DNA of 64,000 nucleotides from Isochrysis galbana. Its lineage: Eukaryota; Haptophyta; Isochrysidales; Isochrysidaceae. The notes below the pieces were generated by a model that saw nothing but the letters and a program-made list of their open reading frames with translations, did no database searches and was not told where the DNA came from. The stretch covers positions 5,727,318 through 5,791,317 of the forward strand of contig CM030934.1 in NCBI GenBank assembly GCA_018136815.1, read 5' to 3'. Shown here piece by piece: positions 52,501 through 62,310 of this stretch. The first letter of the stretch is position 1. Each line of letters opens with the position of its first letter. Made by a program: the position numbers and the translations under genes.

Positions 52501-53200
52501 GAGCATGCGCAACGCGGTCGAGGAACGGCGAGTAGCACAGCGTAAACCGACGCGATGGTCCTCCCTTCTGCGCACGCGCTCCGCCATTGTCCGAGCACGC
52601 CTCTCGCAAAGCCTTCATAGTGTGCGCCTCGCTCATGAATATTAGCCCTGGGCAGCCGGCGAGGGCGTCGTAGATAAGCCGTTTGATTGTTTCGCTCCGA
52701 GACACAAGCCAAAGCAGTGGATCTTCCTTGGTGGCTCGACGGCCTTCACTGTTCTCGCCGCCGCTAGTGGCACCCACAACGCAGGTGGTGCATGCCTCCG
52801 GTGGCGGGGCCAGCATGATGATGGTGCGACCACTTCGTGCGGCACGTGACTGGCTGAGCGCACTCACCAGCAGCGTCCCTCCTAGCGGCACGCCACCCGA
52901 CTCCTCTACACCTCTGCTGGCCTGAGGAGCGTCATTTGTGTATTCTCTCTCGAGGTCGCACAGTCGTGCGACAAGCAGGTTGAGGCCGCGTACATTGCGG
53001 TTCCACGCCGAGTCGTGCGCGCGCAGCGCCGCGAGGCTGGCGCCGAAACCGATGAAATTCACGCAGACGGGCAGGCCAAGTAGCCGCTCGAGCCAGATGG
53101 AAAGAGGACCGCTCAGCACGGTTGGGTCAAAGCTGCACGCGAGGACGACGCGCAGCGCTTCAGTGCGGAAGATGCTGGCACAATCCATCTTGCCATCCAC
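49535..53200 (-). CDS. FkbH-like HAD/GNAT protein with C-terminal CCCH finger (1221 aa)
   Basis: The frame is uninterrupted. Residues 261-375 are a HAD domain of the FkbH type: LALDCDNTLWGG with the D-x-D-x-T nucleophile at 265-269, VLVSRNHEEDV (Ser310), NWSAKSANLR (Lys345) and FIFVDDSAAE (Asp367, Asp368). Residues about 505-715 match the FkbH C-terminal half, including the typical QLTERTNQHN, DRFGDHGLIGLIVL, SCRSLHLGIEFAMLR and ERNEPAAAFL. In bacteria FkbH takes a glyceryl unit from 1,3-bisphosphoglycerate and loads it on an acyl carrier protein for polyketides. The N-terminal 260 residues fit an SGNH-like region in larger FkbH homologues only weakly. Unusual here is a 500-residue extension with alanine-rich helices and a C-X8-C-X4-C-X3-H finger (Cys887, Cys896, Cys901, His905). 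No carrier-protein gene is nearby. The start could also be Met5. Confidence 0.82.
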   Translation of the reverse strand: MDGKMDCASIFRTEALRVVLACSFDPTVLSGPLSIWLERLLGLPVCVNFIGFGASLAALRAHDSAWNRNVRGLNLLVARLCDLEREYTNDAPQASRGVEESGGVPLGGTLLVSALSQSRAARSGRTIIMLAPPPEACTTCVVGATSGGENSEGRRATKEDPLLWLVSRSETIKRLIYDALAGCPGLIFMSEAHTMKALREACSDNGGARAQKGGPSRRFTLCYSPFLDRVAHAPFSPCGASVLAALLTRALVRACAPTRKVLALDCDNTLWGGAVGELGAAGVELSAPWLAAQRFFLAAQRRGMLLVLVSRNHEEDVRAVFSQRRDELELREEHVVAIRANWSAKSANLRTLADQLCLSLGSFIFVDDSAAECAEVAQTICSAGAGCYGLGNESALGSSSLAIVHIPRDPSVLPAYLDHCWALDPPMERPTTRSSRPPKPDLNCHDIGGAGGTCEDASRTRLYRELAERKDFLAHAAGVTLAHNGSAHDGANVECTMSAAASSSAFLASLNLVVQILPLVEETADRAAQLTERTNQHNACRTVASATALLRLAQYSQVSAPDFVRGGPSVADRQPRASSPSDVKPLPNGGGYGKEGSSIVLTVRASDRFGDHGLIGLIVLDKEASVTPGAPIGNAMDERPTIALPRDTIHVRAWCLSCRSLHLGIEFAMLRHVAEIARAAGATKLAIHWVRAERNEPAAAFLFSVPGARFVTASSEVLGLPLGNKSRPVVDARNGWIPSNAYGPAPTTVKEQMATTAAAAAAATAAATRVLAEASQRHILKGTEHALGVAEALVPSPLGPSTSAVAAAASAAVSAAIDCVCQSGARLEKEAVPIGELLQMLARGERKKLAKWAALQVSRERRGSFARSADRAAAGLVIRGWIGGEVCRHHAAGSRCTTAGCPFMHPSEVGVQVRLQVGGTGEVLAKVSLGMSHGHDHRKVDRTADVSSAAMERLATNVAIATFGQSDDGPKMDKVTTTEEMEEADRDAELHDERTFGDVARYESSVRKRPPSGYVLLDVGVAAAIDARLREDIASPSAVSAMSSSVADVHEAPVGDGLAAPSHGMATRQAERLGPNLERRGWAKDGTFVMHHETYREIALRLSSNPSDVHEWVAAECERTKLVPPPYAEAWETVLKREAEIGDALAAAGTGAVDAAVAEGAGALSGASDDSPPAGASMTSSDAALAGEHARLRRQIRHAMHLMMQQSNPHTYYAGVKHICS

Positions 53201-53550
53201 ACGGTGGACGAGCGAGGGCTAGGTAGACGCACCGAGGCAGAGGCAGTCCGGGAGGGACTAGCAGGAGGGAAGGAGTGGAGGTGGAGGGGAAGGCTTCAGG
53301 CCGTCCCCTTGCCAATGGGTCGCTGCCACGCCACCGTCGTGGAAGCGCCAAGACGGGAGAAGGGGGAGGGGGGAGGGGGGGGGGGCACAAGAGCCGGGGG
53401 TTTGACGCGACTCCACACGGCGACTTCACAAGTTAAAATAGGCGGCTCAACAGCTAAATGTCCTCTGGAGTCGCTGTTGAGTCGCTAGCAGGATTTGTGA
53501 TAGTCACTTTAATTACTATTCCCACTTACAGTATTACATTTACACTCCTT
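53201..53550. promoter_or_regulatory. Leader of the FkbH-like gene
   Basis: On the minus (sense) strand it is C/T rich, with a C-run at 53362-53386, like other leaders in this window. No TATA motif is obvious. The right edge abuts the transposon. Confidence 0.4.
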
Positions 53551-56347
53551 AAGGTAGTCCGCGGATGGGAATGCGGGGGGGGGGGGGGGGGGGCCGGGGG
53601 GCGATCGCGATCGCTGCCGCGAAGCGCGAAGCGAGAGGGGGGGCAGGAGGGGGGCGCCCGACGGAATGGCACCTGGTGCTGGAGAGGAGCCCGAGGGTGA
53701 CGGACCAAGGGATGAGGAGGAGCCTCAGGAATGGCCCCCTTCGAATCCCGAGCCTTCCTCCCGGCCCAGGTCGTCAATGACCCCTGGGGTGTACAAGGCA
53801 AAGAAGCGCCGCCGGTCGTATTGCGCGCTGACACCAAAGGAGGCTCCTGCATCTAGGAGGAAGAGGAAGGCCCCCTCCCAACTGGATTTCGGCTCCCCGG
53901 GAGGTTGTAACGGCCTGCGGAAGCGGACGAGGCGGATCCTGCCACTCCCCGCACCGCCGGCCCCTCCCAACCCACCAGCTCCCCCACCCACCCCCCAAGA
54001 TCGCGCCCACATCGTGCACTCGCAGGTACTCCACGACTAGCTTCGAAGGACATTCGCGTGCCCCCACTGCGGCGCCCTTAAGGCTCTGCGAGCAGGCCCC
54101 CCAGCCCGCGTGTGGGGTAGCCACGGAATGATCCTCAAGTTGCAGTGCGAGGAGTGCCTTGAGACGCTCCAGTTCAATGGTGGCGACCGTACCAAGCTGC
54201 TGAAGGCCAAACTTGCTCACCCACAGACGGAACCGCTGGCGGATGAGGAGGAGCTACCGGCGAAGGAGGAGCTGCAAGCGGAGGAGGAAACGAGCAGGGA
54301 GAAGCGCAAGACGTCGGGGAAGTTCCTTTCCAGCGAGGCGCTGCGGGCTGTGCTGGGTTGTTTGCTCAGCGGCACCTTGCACGCGGAGTTTGTCACTGAG
54401 TGTGTGGCTCAACAGATGGAGCCCCTAAAGCATGATGCATTTCAAGCATACGTTTCGCACATTGCTCCCGTGGCAGCTCAGGTGGCTCAGGACTCCATCA
54501 ACCTGGTTCGGTACGCCGTCGTGCGCTACGGTTTCCTCTTCGCAGAAGCTCCTGTCATAGGTGACCTCGTCGTCACAAATGACTTCTTTTGGGCAACGCG
54601 CGGGCATTACGCGCTCAACGGTTCCGGCACCATCTGCGAGATATCTTCGGGGGGCATCATTGCGACGAAGCACTATTGCAAGCGCCCCAACAAGGGCTCG
54701 GGCTTCGCCGCATACGAGGCCACGGCAAAGTCGATGGACGCGCGCGGCTTCAAGGAGATGCTCGCCGAGGTTGTCGAGTGGATGGAGGACGCGGTCCCCA
54801 CAATGTGCGCAGAGTATGGCGTGTCCGTTGCTCCCAAGTTCACTGGAGTCGTTTTGGACGGCGACGCGAGCACGGACAAATTTGTCATCGAGGTGGAGAA
54901 GCGCGCTAAGGCTGCTTCCGAATCTGCCGTGTGCGCGCAGCTCCAAGTGCGCCCCTGTGTAAACCACCTCGCGAAGAATATCGCAAAGAAGGCTGTTGAG
55001 TACGGTACTGATGTGCATCGCAGCTGCTCGTGTCCCGTAAAGACAAAGGAAAATGGCGCGCCATATGCCACAGGCGCGCGCACGCACCGCGGTTGCAACC
55101 CCGGCCCACGTGGGCACAAACTTCAGAAAGCCATCCAGCGGGCGATGGGTGCCGCAATGCGTGGCGCCACCACCACAGTCGCGCCCGGCCAGACCGTGAA
55201 GGACGCGGGGATCGCGGCGGTGGAGGAGTGCCTCAACCACTTCTGCGATGTGCACTCAGGCCCCGGCGCGTTCACCGGTGTGCCTGGGACGTGCAGATTC
55301 CACGAGGCGGGGAAGACGGCCACGCACTTCAATGACTGCAAGGTCTGGCAGGCCAAGATGACATCCTACATCCGCGCCACAGTATTCGACAAGGCCGACC
55401 GCATCTTCTCATTGCACGGGGCAGTTTCGCAGAATGCATCTGAGAGGGTGGGCAGTGTTTGCCTAAAATTCCGCAGGAAGGGCCTCCCCCTCAAGCGCGA
55501 TCATTACTGCGCCTCCACCGACCTCGCCATCGCACATGTCAACGCAGTGGTGTTGAGGAACTTCGCGACGAAGCTGGCAGCGGCCGACCTGCCCGCAGAC
55601 TACCACATGACTCAATTTGGCACCTACCAGCGCCGCATCTATCACCTACTCGGCCTGGCGACTACGGCACAGCAGGAGGTCGCGTGGGAGAAGGACTTGG
55701 CGTTGCGCTCAAGGCGCAGCTTGTACCGAAAGTCCGCAGAGTACAAAAAGAAGCGAGCGAAAGCGCGGAAGGCGTTGGCGACGCAACGCCGTGCCGACTT
55801 AAAGCCGTCCGACCAGACATATAAGCAGCGCGAAGGAGCGCATAGCGGCGGCGAAGGAGACGGGGCAGACGCGCCGGGGCCTCGCAAGCGGCGGTGTCAA
55901 GACAAGGGCCCCCCAGGAGCTTGCTGCTGCGGCCCCACCGCCATGTGCAAGACGGCGGGCTGCCCTTGCTTCAAGGCAGCGGTGATGTGCACGCCGCGTT
56001 GCCACAAGGGGAAGGGAAACGCCAAGTGCACTCGCTGCCTGCCGCCGACTGCGGCGCCCGCGGTTGTGGCCTCCGTCCACGCTGACTCCGAGCCTGATTC
56101 TGACGTGGGAGAGGAGGAACCAGAGGAGGTTGTGCTTCCTAGTCCCATGAGTGCCCTAAGTTGTGAGTCCGGGACGAATGATGAGATTTGCTCTGACGTC
56201 GATTCGGAACCGGGGTCACTCCTCAGCTGCGTTGGCGAAGGTGATTGCTGTTGAGTGCTACAGTACCTAGCCTAACTTATCATATGCCTTACGTCTCAAT
56301 TCTCACTACCACTACTCACCAGTGGGGGTCACCCATCGGACCGCCTT
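53551..56347 (+). mobile_element. DNA transposon, candidate short terminal inverted repeats
   Basis: AAGGTAGTCCGCGGATGGG at 53551-53569 resembles the reverse complement of 56332-56347 (AAGGCGGTCCGATGGG) with a 2-3 bp gap. It is preceded by TT on the left. The pair encloses the transposase gene with about 115 bp of leader and 75 bp of 3' flank. A TTAA target site, as in Kolobok and piggyBac elements, is present on the left (TTAAGG) but not clearly on the right, so the ends are provisional. A G-run at 53575-53592 lies in the leader. Confidence 0.5.
53666..56254 (+). pseudogene. DDE transposase with zinc ribbon and CXC domain, one in-frame stop
   Basis: 53666-54040 and 54041-56254 are the same frame, separated by a single TAG at 54038. 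If read through, the protein has about 860 residues. It comprises a basic, proline-rich N-terminus (VYKAKKRRRSYCALTP) and a zinc ribbon right after the stop (ACPHCGALKA ... LQCEEC). A long central transposase-like domain follows, and a C-terminal CXC module like tesmin/TSO1 (CCCGPTAMCKTAGCPCFKAA, MCTPRCHKGKGNAKC). The centre has TNDFFWATRGHYALNGSGTI, GSGFAAYEATAKSMDARGF, TGVVLDGDASTDKF and RPCVNHLAKNIAKKA. This order resembles the Mutator-like/Kolobok group, in which an early Asp, D-G-D and C-x-x-H-x-x-K are found. The start at 54110 would lose the first zinc ribbon cysteines, so I think the stop is a recent inactivation, or that translation starts near 54041. Confidence 0.65.
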
Positions 56348-58003
56348 GTAATTATCTTTAACAAAAAATGTAGATTTTCAGAGCCCCGCACGCAAGGGAC
56401 CGCCGGCGACACCGCTCCCGTCGGACAGGTTGCAGCCTCCTTCCCCGTGGAGCACCACACCGTGGATGTCGGCGAATTGGATGTCTTCGACGACGTTGAG
56501 CAGCGTCTCGCGCACCGTGTGCAGTGCGTTGGGCTTCCCGCGCGGCGAGCCTTCTCGCGAGCTTGGGCGGTCTTTCTCTCCCTCCCTCCTACCCATCCAC
56601 TCCGTCAGCCAAACGGAACAGTGCCACGTGAGGGTATGAGGGGGGGGGGGGGCATTGCTCTAGGTGCTGCTTCCGCTCGCCCGGCGCTGCCCTCGCTCAG
56701 CCCAGCCACTGTCCCTCCCGGTCAGGAGACGTTGGCGCGCCTCTCCTCCCGCCTATGTGGACGCATCTCCTCCCGCCTATGGGACGCCTGCGCGCCTTCG
56801 TACGGCGGGGTGGGGTGCAACCACCTGCTTTGGGTTGGCTGAAGGGAGCGAGGGCGCGGTGAAAGGGCAGGACCGGCTGCGATGTCCCCTTTTCTGCGGT
56901 CAAATCGCCTTGCTGCACGTTTGTACTGTAAAAAAGGGGGTCCTTTAAGTAGAACTTATACCGTCCACATGGGGGGCACTTGCGAAAAAAACAACCAAAC
57001 CTGAGGTTGCACCCTCTCACCTGAGGATAAGAAACTCAGCGCAAGAAAACCATTTCTATCTTCTATGCGCTGCGGGCCTCGCCGGCGGGCCATGCAAGAT
57101 GCAAGTTGCAAGTTGTCGTTGTCGCCGTGTAGCGGGCCGTCAGCCGTCAGCCGATTGTTGTGGTCAATAGTGGTCATTCGTTGGCCGTGGGCCGCGGGGG
57201 CACTTCGCACTTATACTTTTGCGCCTTCCTTCTACTCTCGGCTGCTTGAATATGTATACACAAAACATATAGTAAATAGTAATAGTAAAAGTAAAGACCC
57301 CGCGGCTTCTAAGAAACTATCAAGGTGCAAGGTGTGGGAGTCGGCTTACGTAGAAAATGTAGAAGGCAAAAATCCCTGTTTTCTTAATGGTGCACCCTTA
57401 CTGTAACTGTAACGCTCAGCAGATATTTTATTATTATTATCGAAGGGGCGCAAATTCTGTGCTTGTAGAGGATCAGCTCGGTCGTGAGAGTGATGTGAGT
57501 GCTTGTGCTTGTGACTTGTGAGTCGGCCGGAGGCGGCGGGGCAGGTGCTGGTGCTGGTGCTGGTGCACTGGCACAGGTGCAAGAAGAAGAAGAAGTTCAG
57601 AAGTTCCTAGTTTCGCGTTTCGCGTGCATGTGTACAAAAATGTCACTGTGAGTCACCACCACCTTATTATTTCATTTTGACCTATATGTCGGCGCAAGAC
57701 ACCACATGGCACATGGGGCAACTTTTCCCTAGTCGGAGCGACCTCGCGACCTCTAGTCAACATCTATTTTACCCCATAGAAATGGGACTTATCCATGAAG
57801 CGGTAGCCTCTGTTGTGGTTTTGTTGTTGCGTACGGGCTTCGAGAGATCTCCGCGCGTCGGCGGTCTCCCCCCCCCCAAAAAAAAAAACCAGGGGATCCG
57901 GCCCCTATGCTGTCTTTTCTCTCTCGTCTCGCTTTTGACACGCCAACTCGTCCACGGCCAGCCCTTCTTCCTCTCTCCCCTCTCTCCATTGCTGCGCCGC
58001 CAT
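56348..58003. other. Intergenic with one possible exon
   Basis: 56596-56378 (-) is open and reads PNALHTVRETLLNVVEDIQF, then HGVVLHGEGG, up to a stop. It has ordinary protein composition and could be a terminal exon, but I find no partner exon. 57410-57440 is a retroelement tail (AACGCTCAG, TTTTATTATTATTAT). 57480-57600 has GTGCTT, GGTGCT and AAG simple repeats. 57905-58000 is the C/T leader of the glutaredoxin gene. Confidence 0.4.
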
Positions 58004-58593
58004 ATGCTCGCTCGCCTCAGCATGAGAGTATCCGCAGTGGCGCGCGCACCGGTCGCTCGACTCGCGGTGGTCGCTCAGCCGAGGTTAGCAACGCGGGTAC
58101 GCCCGCTTTGCTCCGACTCCGACTTCAAACCGCAACGCAAAGCCTTCGCTCCAGATGGCAATGTGCGCGCGCAGATTCAGGCGGAGATAGATGCAAACAA
58201 GGTGGTCGTCTTCATGAAGGGCGTACCCGAGGCCCCCATGTGCGGCTTCTCGAACACTGTGGTGCAGGTGTTGTGCCCACCTTCTCCCTCGCACCGCTCT
58301 TGGCGGCCTGCACCTGGATTGTCTGTGCTTGTGCGCAGTGGAACCAGGTCTCTTGAAGGTTCTTTGCCCGGCCATAGGTGCTCCGTGCGGAGGGCGTTCC
58401 ATTCAAGGGCGTGAACGTCCTCGCAGACCCAGACGTCCGTGAGGGTATCAAGGAGTTTTCGAACTGGCCGACGATCCCGCAACTGTACATCGATGGAGAA
58501 TTCCTTGGCGGCTGCGATACAACAGTGGAGATGTACAAGTCTGGTGAGCTCCGTAAGGCCTTGGAGGATGCGGGAATCAAGTCGAATGCGTGA
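58004..58593 (+). CDS. GLRX5: Monothiol CGFS glutaredoxin, mitochondrial type, two exons
   Basis: Exons 58004-58267 and 58378-58593 with a 110-nt GT-AG intron in phase 0; 159 aa. Grx5-type proteins hold and pass on [2Fe-2S] clusters in the mitochondrial Fe-S assembly pathway. Seen: an Arg/Ala-rich, acid-free N-terminus (MLARLSMRVSAVARAPVARL) typical of a mitochondrial targeting peptide. Then VVVFMKGVPEAPMCGFSNTV has the cluster-binding Cys80 of CGFS and Lys72. After splicing, VPFKGVNVLADPDVREGIKE, WPTIPQLYIDGEFLGG with the cis-Pro, and GCDTTVEM follow. All match the family, and the length is right for Grx5. Upstream in-frame Met codons lie in the CT-rich leader and were not used. Confidence 0.93.
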
Positions 58594-58839
58594 GAGGGAG
58601 AGAAATCGTGCTGCAAGTGCGGAAGCTTGAGCGTGAGTGTGTTGAGTTTAACGGTCACGTTAGGCTGGCTCGCAACGGTTGACACCGATACAGTTGTAAT
58701 CCAGCTTAAGCAGCCACGGTCCGGGTTGTGCCTTGCACCTAATTCTCATTCTCTTTCACAAATATGCGTATGACTTGTGCCTTATGATTTGCGCGATACG
58801 CGAACGACTAGCCAAATGAGCTGGGTGTGAACAAATAAT
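58594..58839. other. 3' flank of glutaredoxin gene
   Basis: No gene or repeat seen; 58837-58846 has AATAATAAAG, which could be the tail of the following reverse-oriented repeat. Confidence 0.4.
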
Positions 58840-59734
58840 AAAGAGTGTCGTGGGAGGAAAGCCGGATAATGGGCCGGTGCCCGGCGGTCCCATGGTGCCC
58901 CCTAGCCCTTAGCCACCCAGCCCCCTACGAGGCAGGCAGCGCGTCGCCCTGCGCGCGCCATGGCCTGCTCTCAGAGGTCCTTCGGGAGCCCCCAGAGGGT
59001 CGGCAGAGGCAGTTCAGGGGCCAGTGGAGGCTGGGGTTTTGCCCTTGGCCCCCCCTTGCCTCTCCCCTCTCCCACGCTTGCCCCGCCGGCGCACCGGCAG
59101 ACCCGGCAAACCTCTTGCCTCTTGCCTCTTGCCTTGCGGCGTCTTCCGTCTTCCGCGCGGCGCTTGTCCTGGAAGGGCGTGGAGGGCTCCTTGGCGGACT
59201 GCGTCTTCGAGGGCTGCACCTTCTTGAAGGCTTTAGAGGGCTGCTGCGCCTTCGCGGGGTGCGCCTGCTCGGATGCCTCGTCGATGGCGCGCCTGCGACA
59301 GGCATGCAGCTGCCCTCCAGCCTCGGGCGACCCTTGGAGGCCAGCTCAGGGGGCAGAGGAGGCTGGGTCTGGGCCCTGACTCCCCTGCCTCTTCCCCTCC
59401 CTCGCTGGCGCTCCCGAGCTCCTGGGGGCCCCACGCTGCACCTGTCGACCTGTCGACCAAGTGGGGAGGAGGGGTTGGAGCAGTGAGTCACAGTGACAGT
59501 GAGCAGTGAACAGTGAACGGTGGCGGTGGCAGCTGGCCACGAATGACCACAGGTTGAGCGATCCAGGCGAGCCTATGGGGGAGAGAGTGTCAGCAAGGCA
59601 GTCTGCTCCTGGCAAGACATAAGGCATACCAGGAGGATGGGTAGTTCCTCCCCCACAGCAGGGGAGGCGTGGAGGGGGGGGGGGGGCTTGTGCCCCTCCA
59701 TGGGCGAACTGCAAGTATAAGTATGAACTTAGCT
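58840..59734 (-). repeat. Composite SINE-like element, reverse, with doubled middle
   Basis: On the minus strand it begins AGCTAAGTTCATACTTATAC at 59734. It has the 5' hairpin (GGGGC-ACAA-GCCCC near 59680-59700) and the CTGGTATGCCTTATG/CTGGCAAG block. It then has two consecutive copies of the GC-rich middle module: 59280-59460, closer to 30835-31000, and 58930-59100, closer to 9780-9960. They are separated by GAAGGCG/CTTGAAGG-type tandem sequence at 59120-59275. No target-site duplication was found, so borders are approximate. Confidence 0.6.
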
Positions 59735-60230
59735 GTCACCATTCACTAATCCCTAACGAGAGAGTATTATGATCAGTGTTACTCTTCTTTCCGTCTGCGG
59801 CCCGAACGCCAATACGATCCACACCCCTAGGACTAGAACCAAGATGCCATACGCAAGAGGCGGTGAATGGTGTGGATGAATGAGTGTGATTTGTAATGAG
59901 TGTTGCGCTTCGTCGACCACGCAGATGCGCATAGCCGCTCCGCCTCAGACGCCGCACAGAATGTGTTCGTCACTGCAACAGTATTACGTGCTGCTGCCAG
60001 CCTGCACTGAAGGAGATGCCGGGAAAGAGGCGACGGAGAGCCCTCCAGCGCGTAGCGTGCCCATCGTATTCTCCTCCCGCACCCGTGCTTAAACAGCCTC
60101 GTTCCCGGCTAGAACCGCACTCGATCAAGAGACCTCGGCTGATGCACTCGCGAGAAAAGAGAGGCAGTGAAGCATGCATGTGAAAGACATGGGCAAGTTC
60201 GACATGACACCAAGCGCAGTCACAAACTGG
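59735..60230. other. 3' flank of TBL1 gene, no other gene seen
   Basis: Short ORFs without motifs; contains the 3' UTR of the TBL1 homologue, whose stop codon is at 60231. Confidence 0.45.
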
Positions 60231-61737
60231 TCACATTCTCATGTCGAGGACCGAGACAACATTACTGGAAAAGCAAGCAGCCACCTTTGTCCCGTCTGAG
60301 TTCCAACACACTTCAAATATCCCCCCTGTCCCTCGGTACGTCTTCACTAGACTTCCGTCCTGAGGCAGGTAAGAGAGGCGAGTCAGGCCGGTCAGATCTC
60401 GTTTGGAGTGGGCAAGCAGGAACACCAGGGGGTGGCGCGTCATGTGGCCCGTCTGGTGTGCGAGTCCTGTCCAAAACCGTGGTAGTGCACAGAACAAACA
60501 GTAAGGGTCCTGCACACACCTTTACGGACCAGATATGGAGACAGCGATCAAACGAGCCCGAGGCAAGGTACCGGCCATCAGCGGAGAAGGCAACGGAGTA
60601 GACAGGATCCAGATGCTTGTCAAGCACATGTGAGCACTGCCCAGTCTCTGGGTCCCAGAGACGGACAGTGGCATCAAAGGAGCCTGTGGCGAGCACTAAG
60701 CTAGCATTCGGATTGGCGGATCCCGGTCCGCCGGGAGACCATTTGATAGTGTAAATCTCCTTCTGGTGCTCACGCAAGTCCTGGACGCAAGCGTCACCCT
60801 TCAATGTCCATATCTGCATCAGGAGGAGGTGCGCGATGTAAAAACAGCACGGCCACGTATGCAATCTTTCACTACTACCGCTCACTACAGCGAGACGGTG
60901 CAGTCAATACCTTAGCGGTATGGTCATCGGAGCAAGAAGCAAGCAACGACCCGGAGGGATCCCATTTGATGGCATTCACTTCATCTCGGTGACCCTGAAA
61001 GCATCTGAGGTAGTTCGGCGAGTTGAGCTTGCAGACATAAATCATGCGGTCGGTGGAGCAACTAGCGAATGAATCTTCGTCTCGCCAATCCACGTCAAGA
61101 GTCGGCTCTTTGTGGAATGCGAACTCCTGCTTGACGGTACTCGTGGTGGTGTCCCAGACCACCGCCGTCTTATCCACGGAACCGGAGAGGAGGTACTGTC
61201 CGGTACTATTCCATTTCAACGAGAAGATGGGACCCTTGTGCCTGGATAAGGTGTGCAGCAATTGTCCCTCGGGACTCCATATGCGGGCCTGACCGTCGTA
61301 CGATCCAGTTGCAAGTAGGGAGCCGTCAGAGTTCCAGTCGAGCGTCGTCACGTCCTTCGATTTCTCCTTGTCCCCTGAAACGTGGTGAAGCACTACAGGC
61401 GGCGGATAATCGCGACCCTGGCCGCACGGCCCATCAGGCACAGTCCAGATGCGTGCAGTCGCATCGCCTGATCCACTTGCGAGTTTGAGGCCCTTAGGGC
61501 TCCACGCGCAGATGAAGACTTCAGACGCGTGACCGATGAGGTTTGTGACCTCGTCATCCGTGGCCATGGCCTGCACGTCGTCGCCGACCCTGGAACCGTC
61601 GGCGTCAACTGCCATGGCCTCAGTAGTGTCACTGGCAGCGGCTGCGCCGCTCTGCTGCACTGCTCTTCCAGCGCTGCCCCCCCTATCTGAAGATCCTCGC
61701 TGCTGCTGCTGCTGCTGCTGTTGTAGCTGCTGCTCTC

Positions 61738-61784
<47 letters not shown>

Positions 61785-62181
61785 CTCTGCTGCTTGCTCT
61801 CTCTGCTGCTCGTCGTCAGCGAGTACGGCGCCGAATCGAGGTCGCTGCCGTCTTCTCCGACAGAACGTTCTAGCTCTGTGTACATAATCCCCCGCTGCAC
61901 CAAGTTGACCAGCTCTCCCGGCGCGATCTTCGAGCCGTTAATGTTGCTCTTGGTCACCATGGACTCGCATCCGAATGTGAAGGCCGAGTGCCGGAAGCCT
62001 GCGCGCGACAAGGCCTGTGGTGAGCCAGTACTGCTGCGCCTGCAGCAGCCGTGCGACCACTTCCGCTTGCACTCCCTGCCAAGGCGTGGCGTGGGCGCGT
62101 ATGGGCGCGAGTGTGGCGCGCACCTGACTCGTGCAGGTACCTGTAGATGAGGAAGTTGAGCTCGTCGCTCGTGATGCTCAT
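60231..62181 (-). CDS. TBL1: TBL1/Ebi homologue (LisH + WD40), four exons
   Basis: Exons 62181-62124, 61998-60911, 60813-60520 and 60359-60231, all with GT-AG borders, give 522 aa. TBL1 is the tetramerising WD40 subunit of the SMRT/NCoR-HDAC3 corepressor. It links to the ubiquitin machinery in the nucleus. Seen: LisH motif at 4-36 ([15 protein letters not shown] joined to [12 protein letters not shown]), and the TBL1-specific [20 protein letters not shown] and [12 protein letters not shown] glutamine run encoded by CAG repeats lies at 89-119. From about 172 come eight WD40 blades ([103 protein letters not shown]). The ending [20 protein letters not shown] is also typical. Confidence 0.93.
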
Positions 62182-62278
62182 CGCAGAAAGGGGGGGGGAG
62201 GGGGCGAAAGGGGGGGGGGGGAGGCGGCCCCGAGGGCCCCCCACCTGTCGTCGCCGGTGGCGAGCGTGGAGGGGGGGG

Positions 62279-62310
<32 letters not shown>

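Noticed and set aside
49535-53200. Bacterial contamination as source of the FkbH-like gene
   Set aside because: The gene lies between eukaryotic genes, has a CCCH finger and the same C/T leader, and no bacterial operon neighbours.
54023-54040. Tiny intron removing the TAG in the transposase
   Set aside because: GT at 54026 and AG at 54040 would give a 15-nt intron, far shorter than the 100-200 nt introns elsewhere in the window; a nonsense mutation is simpler.
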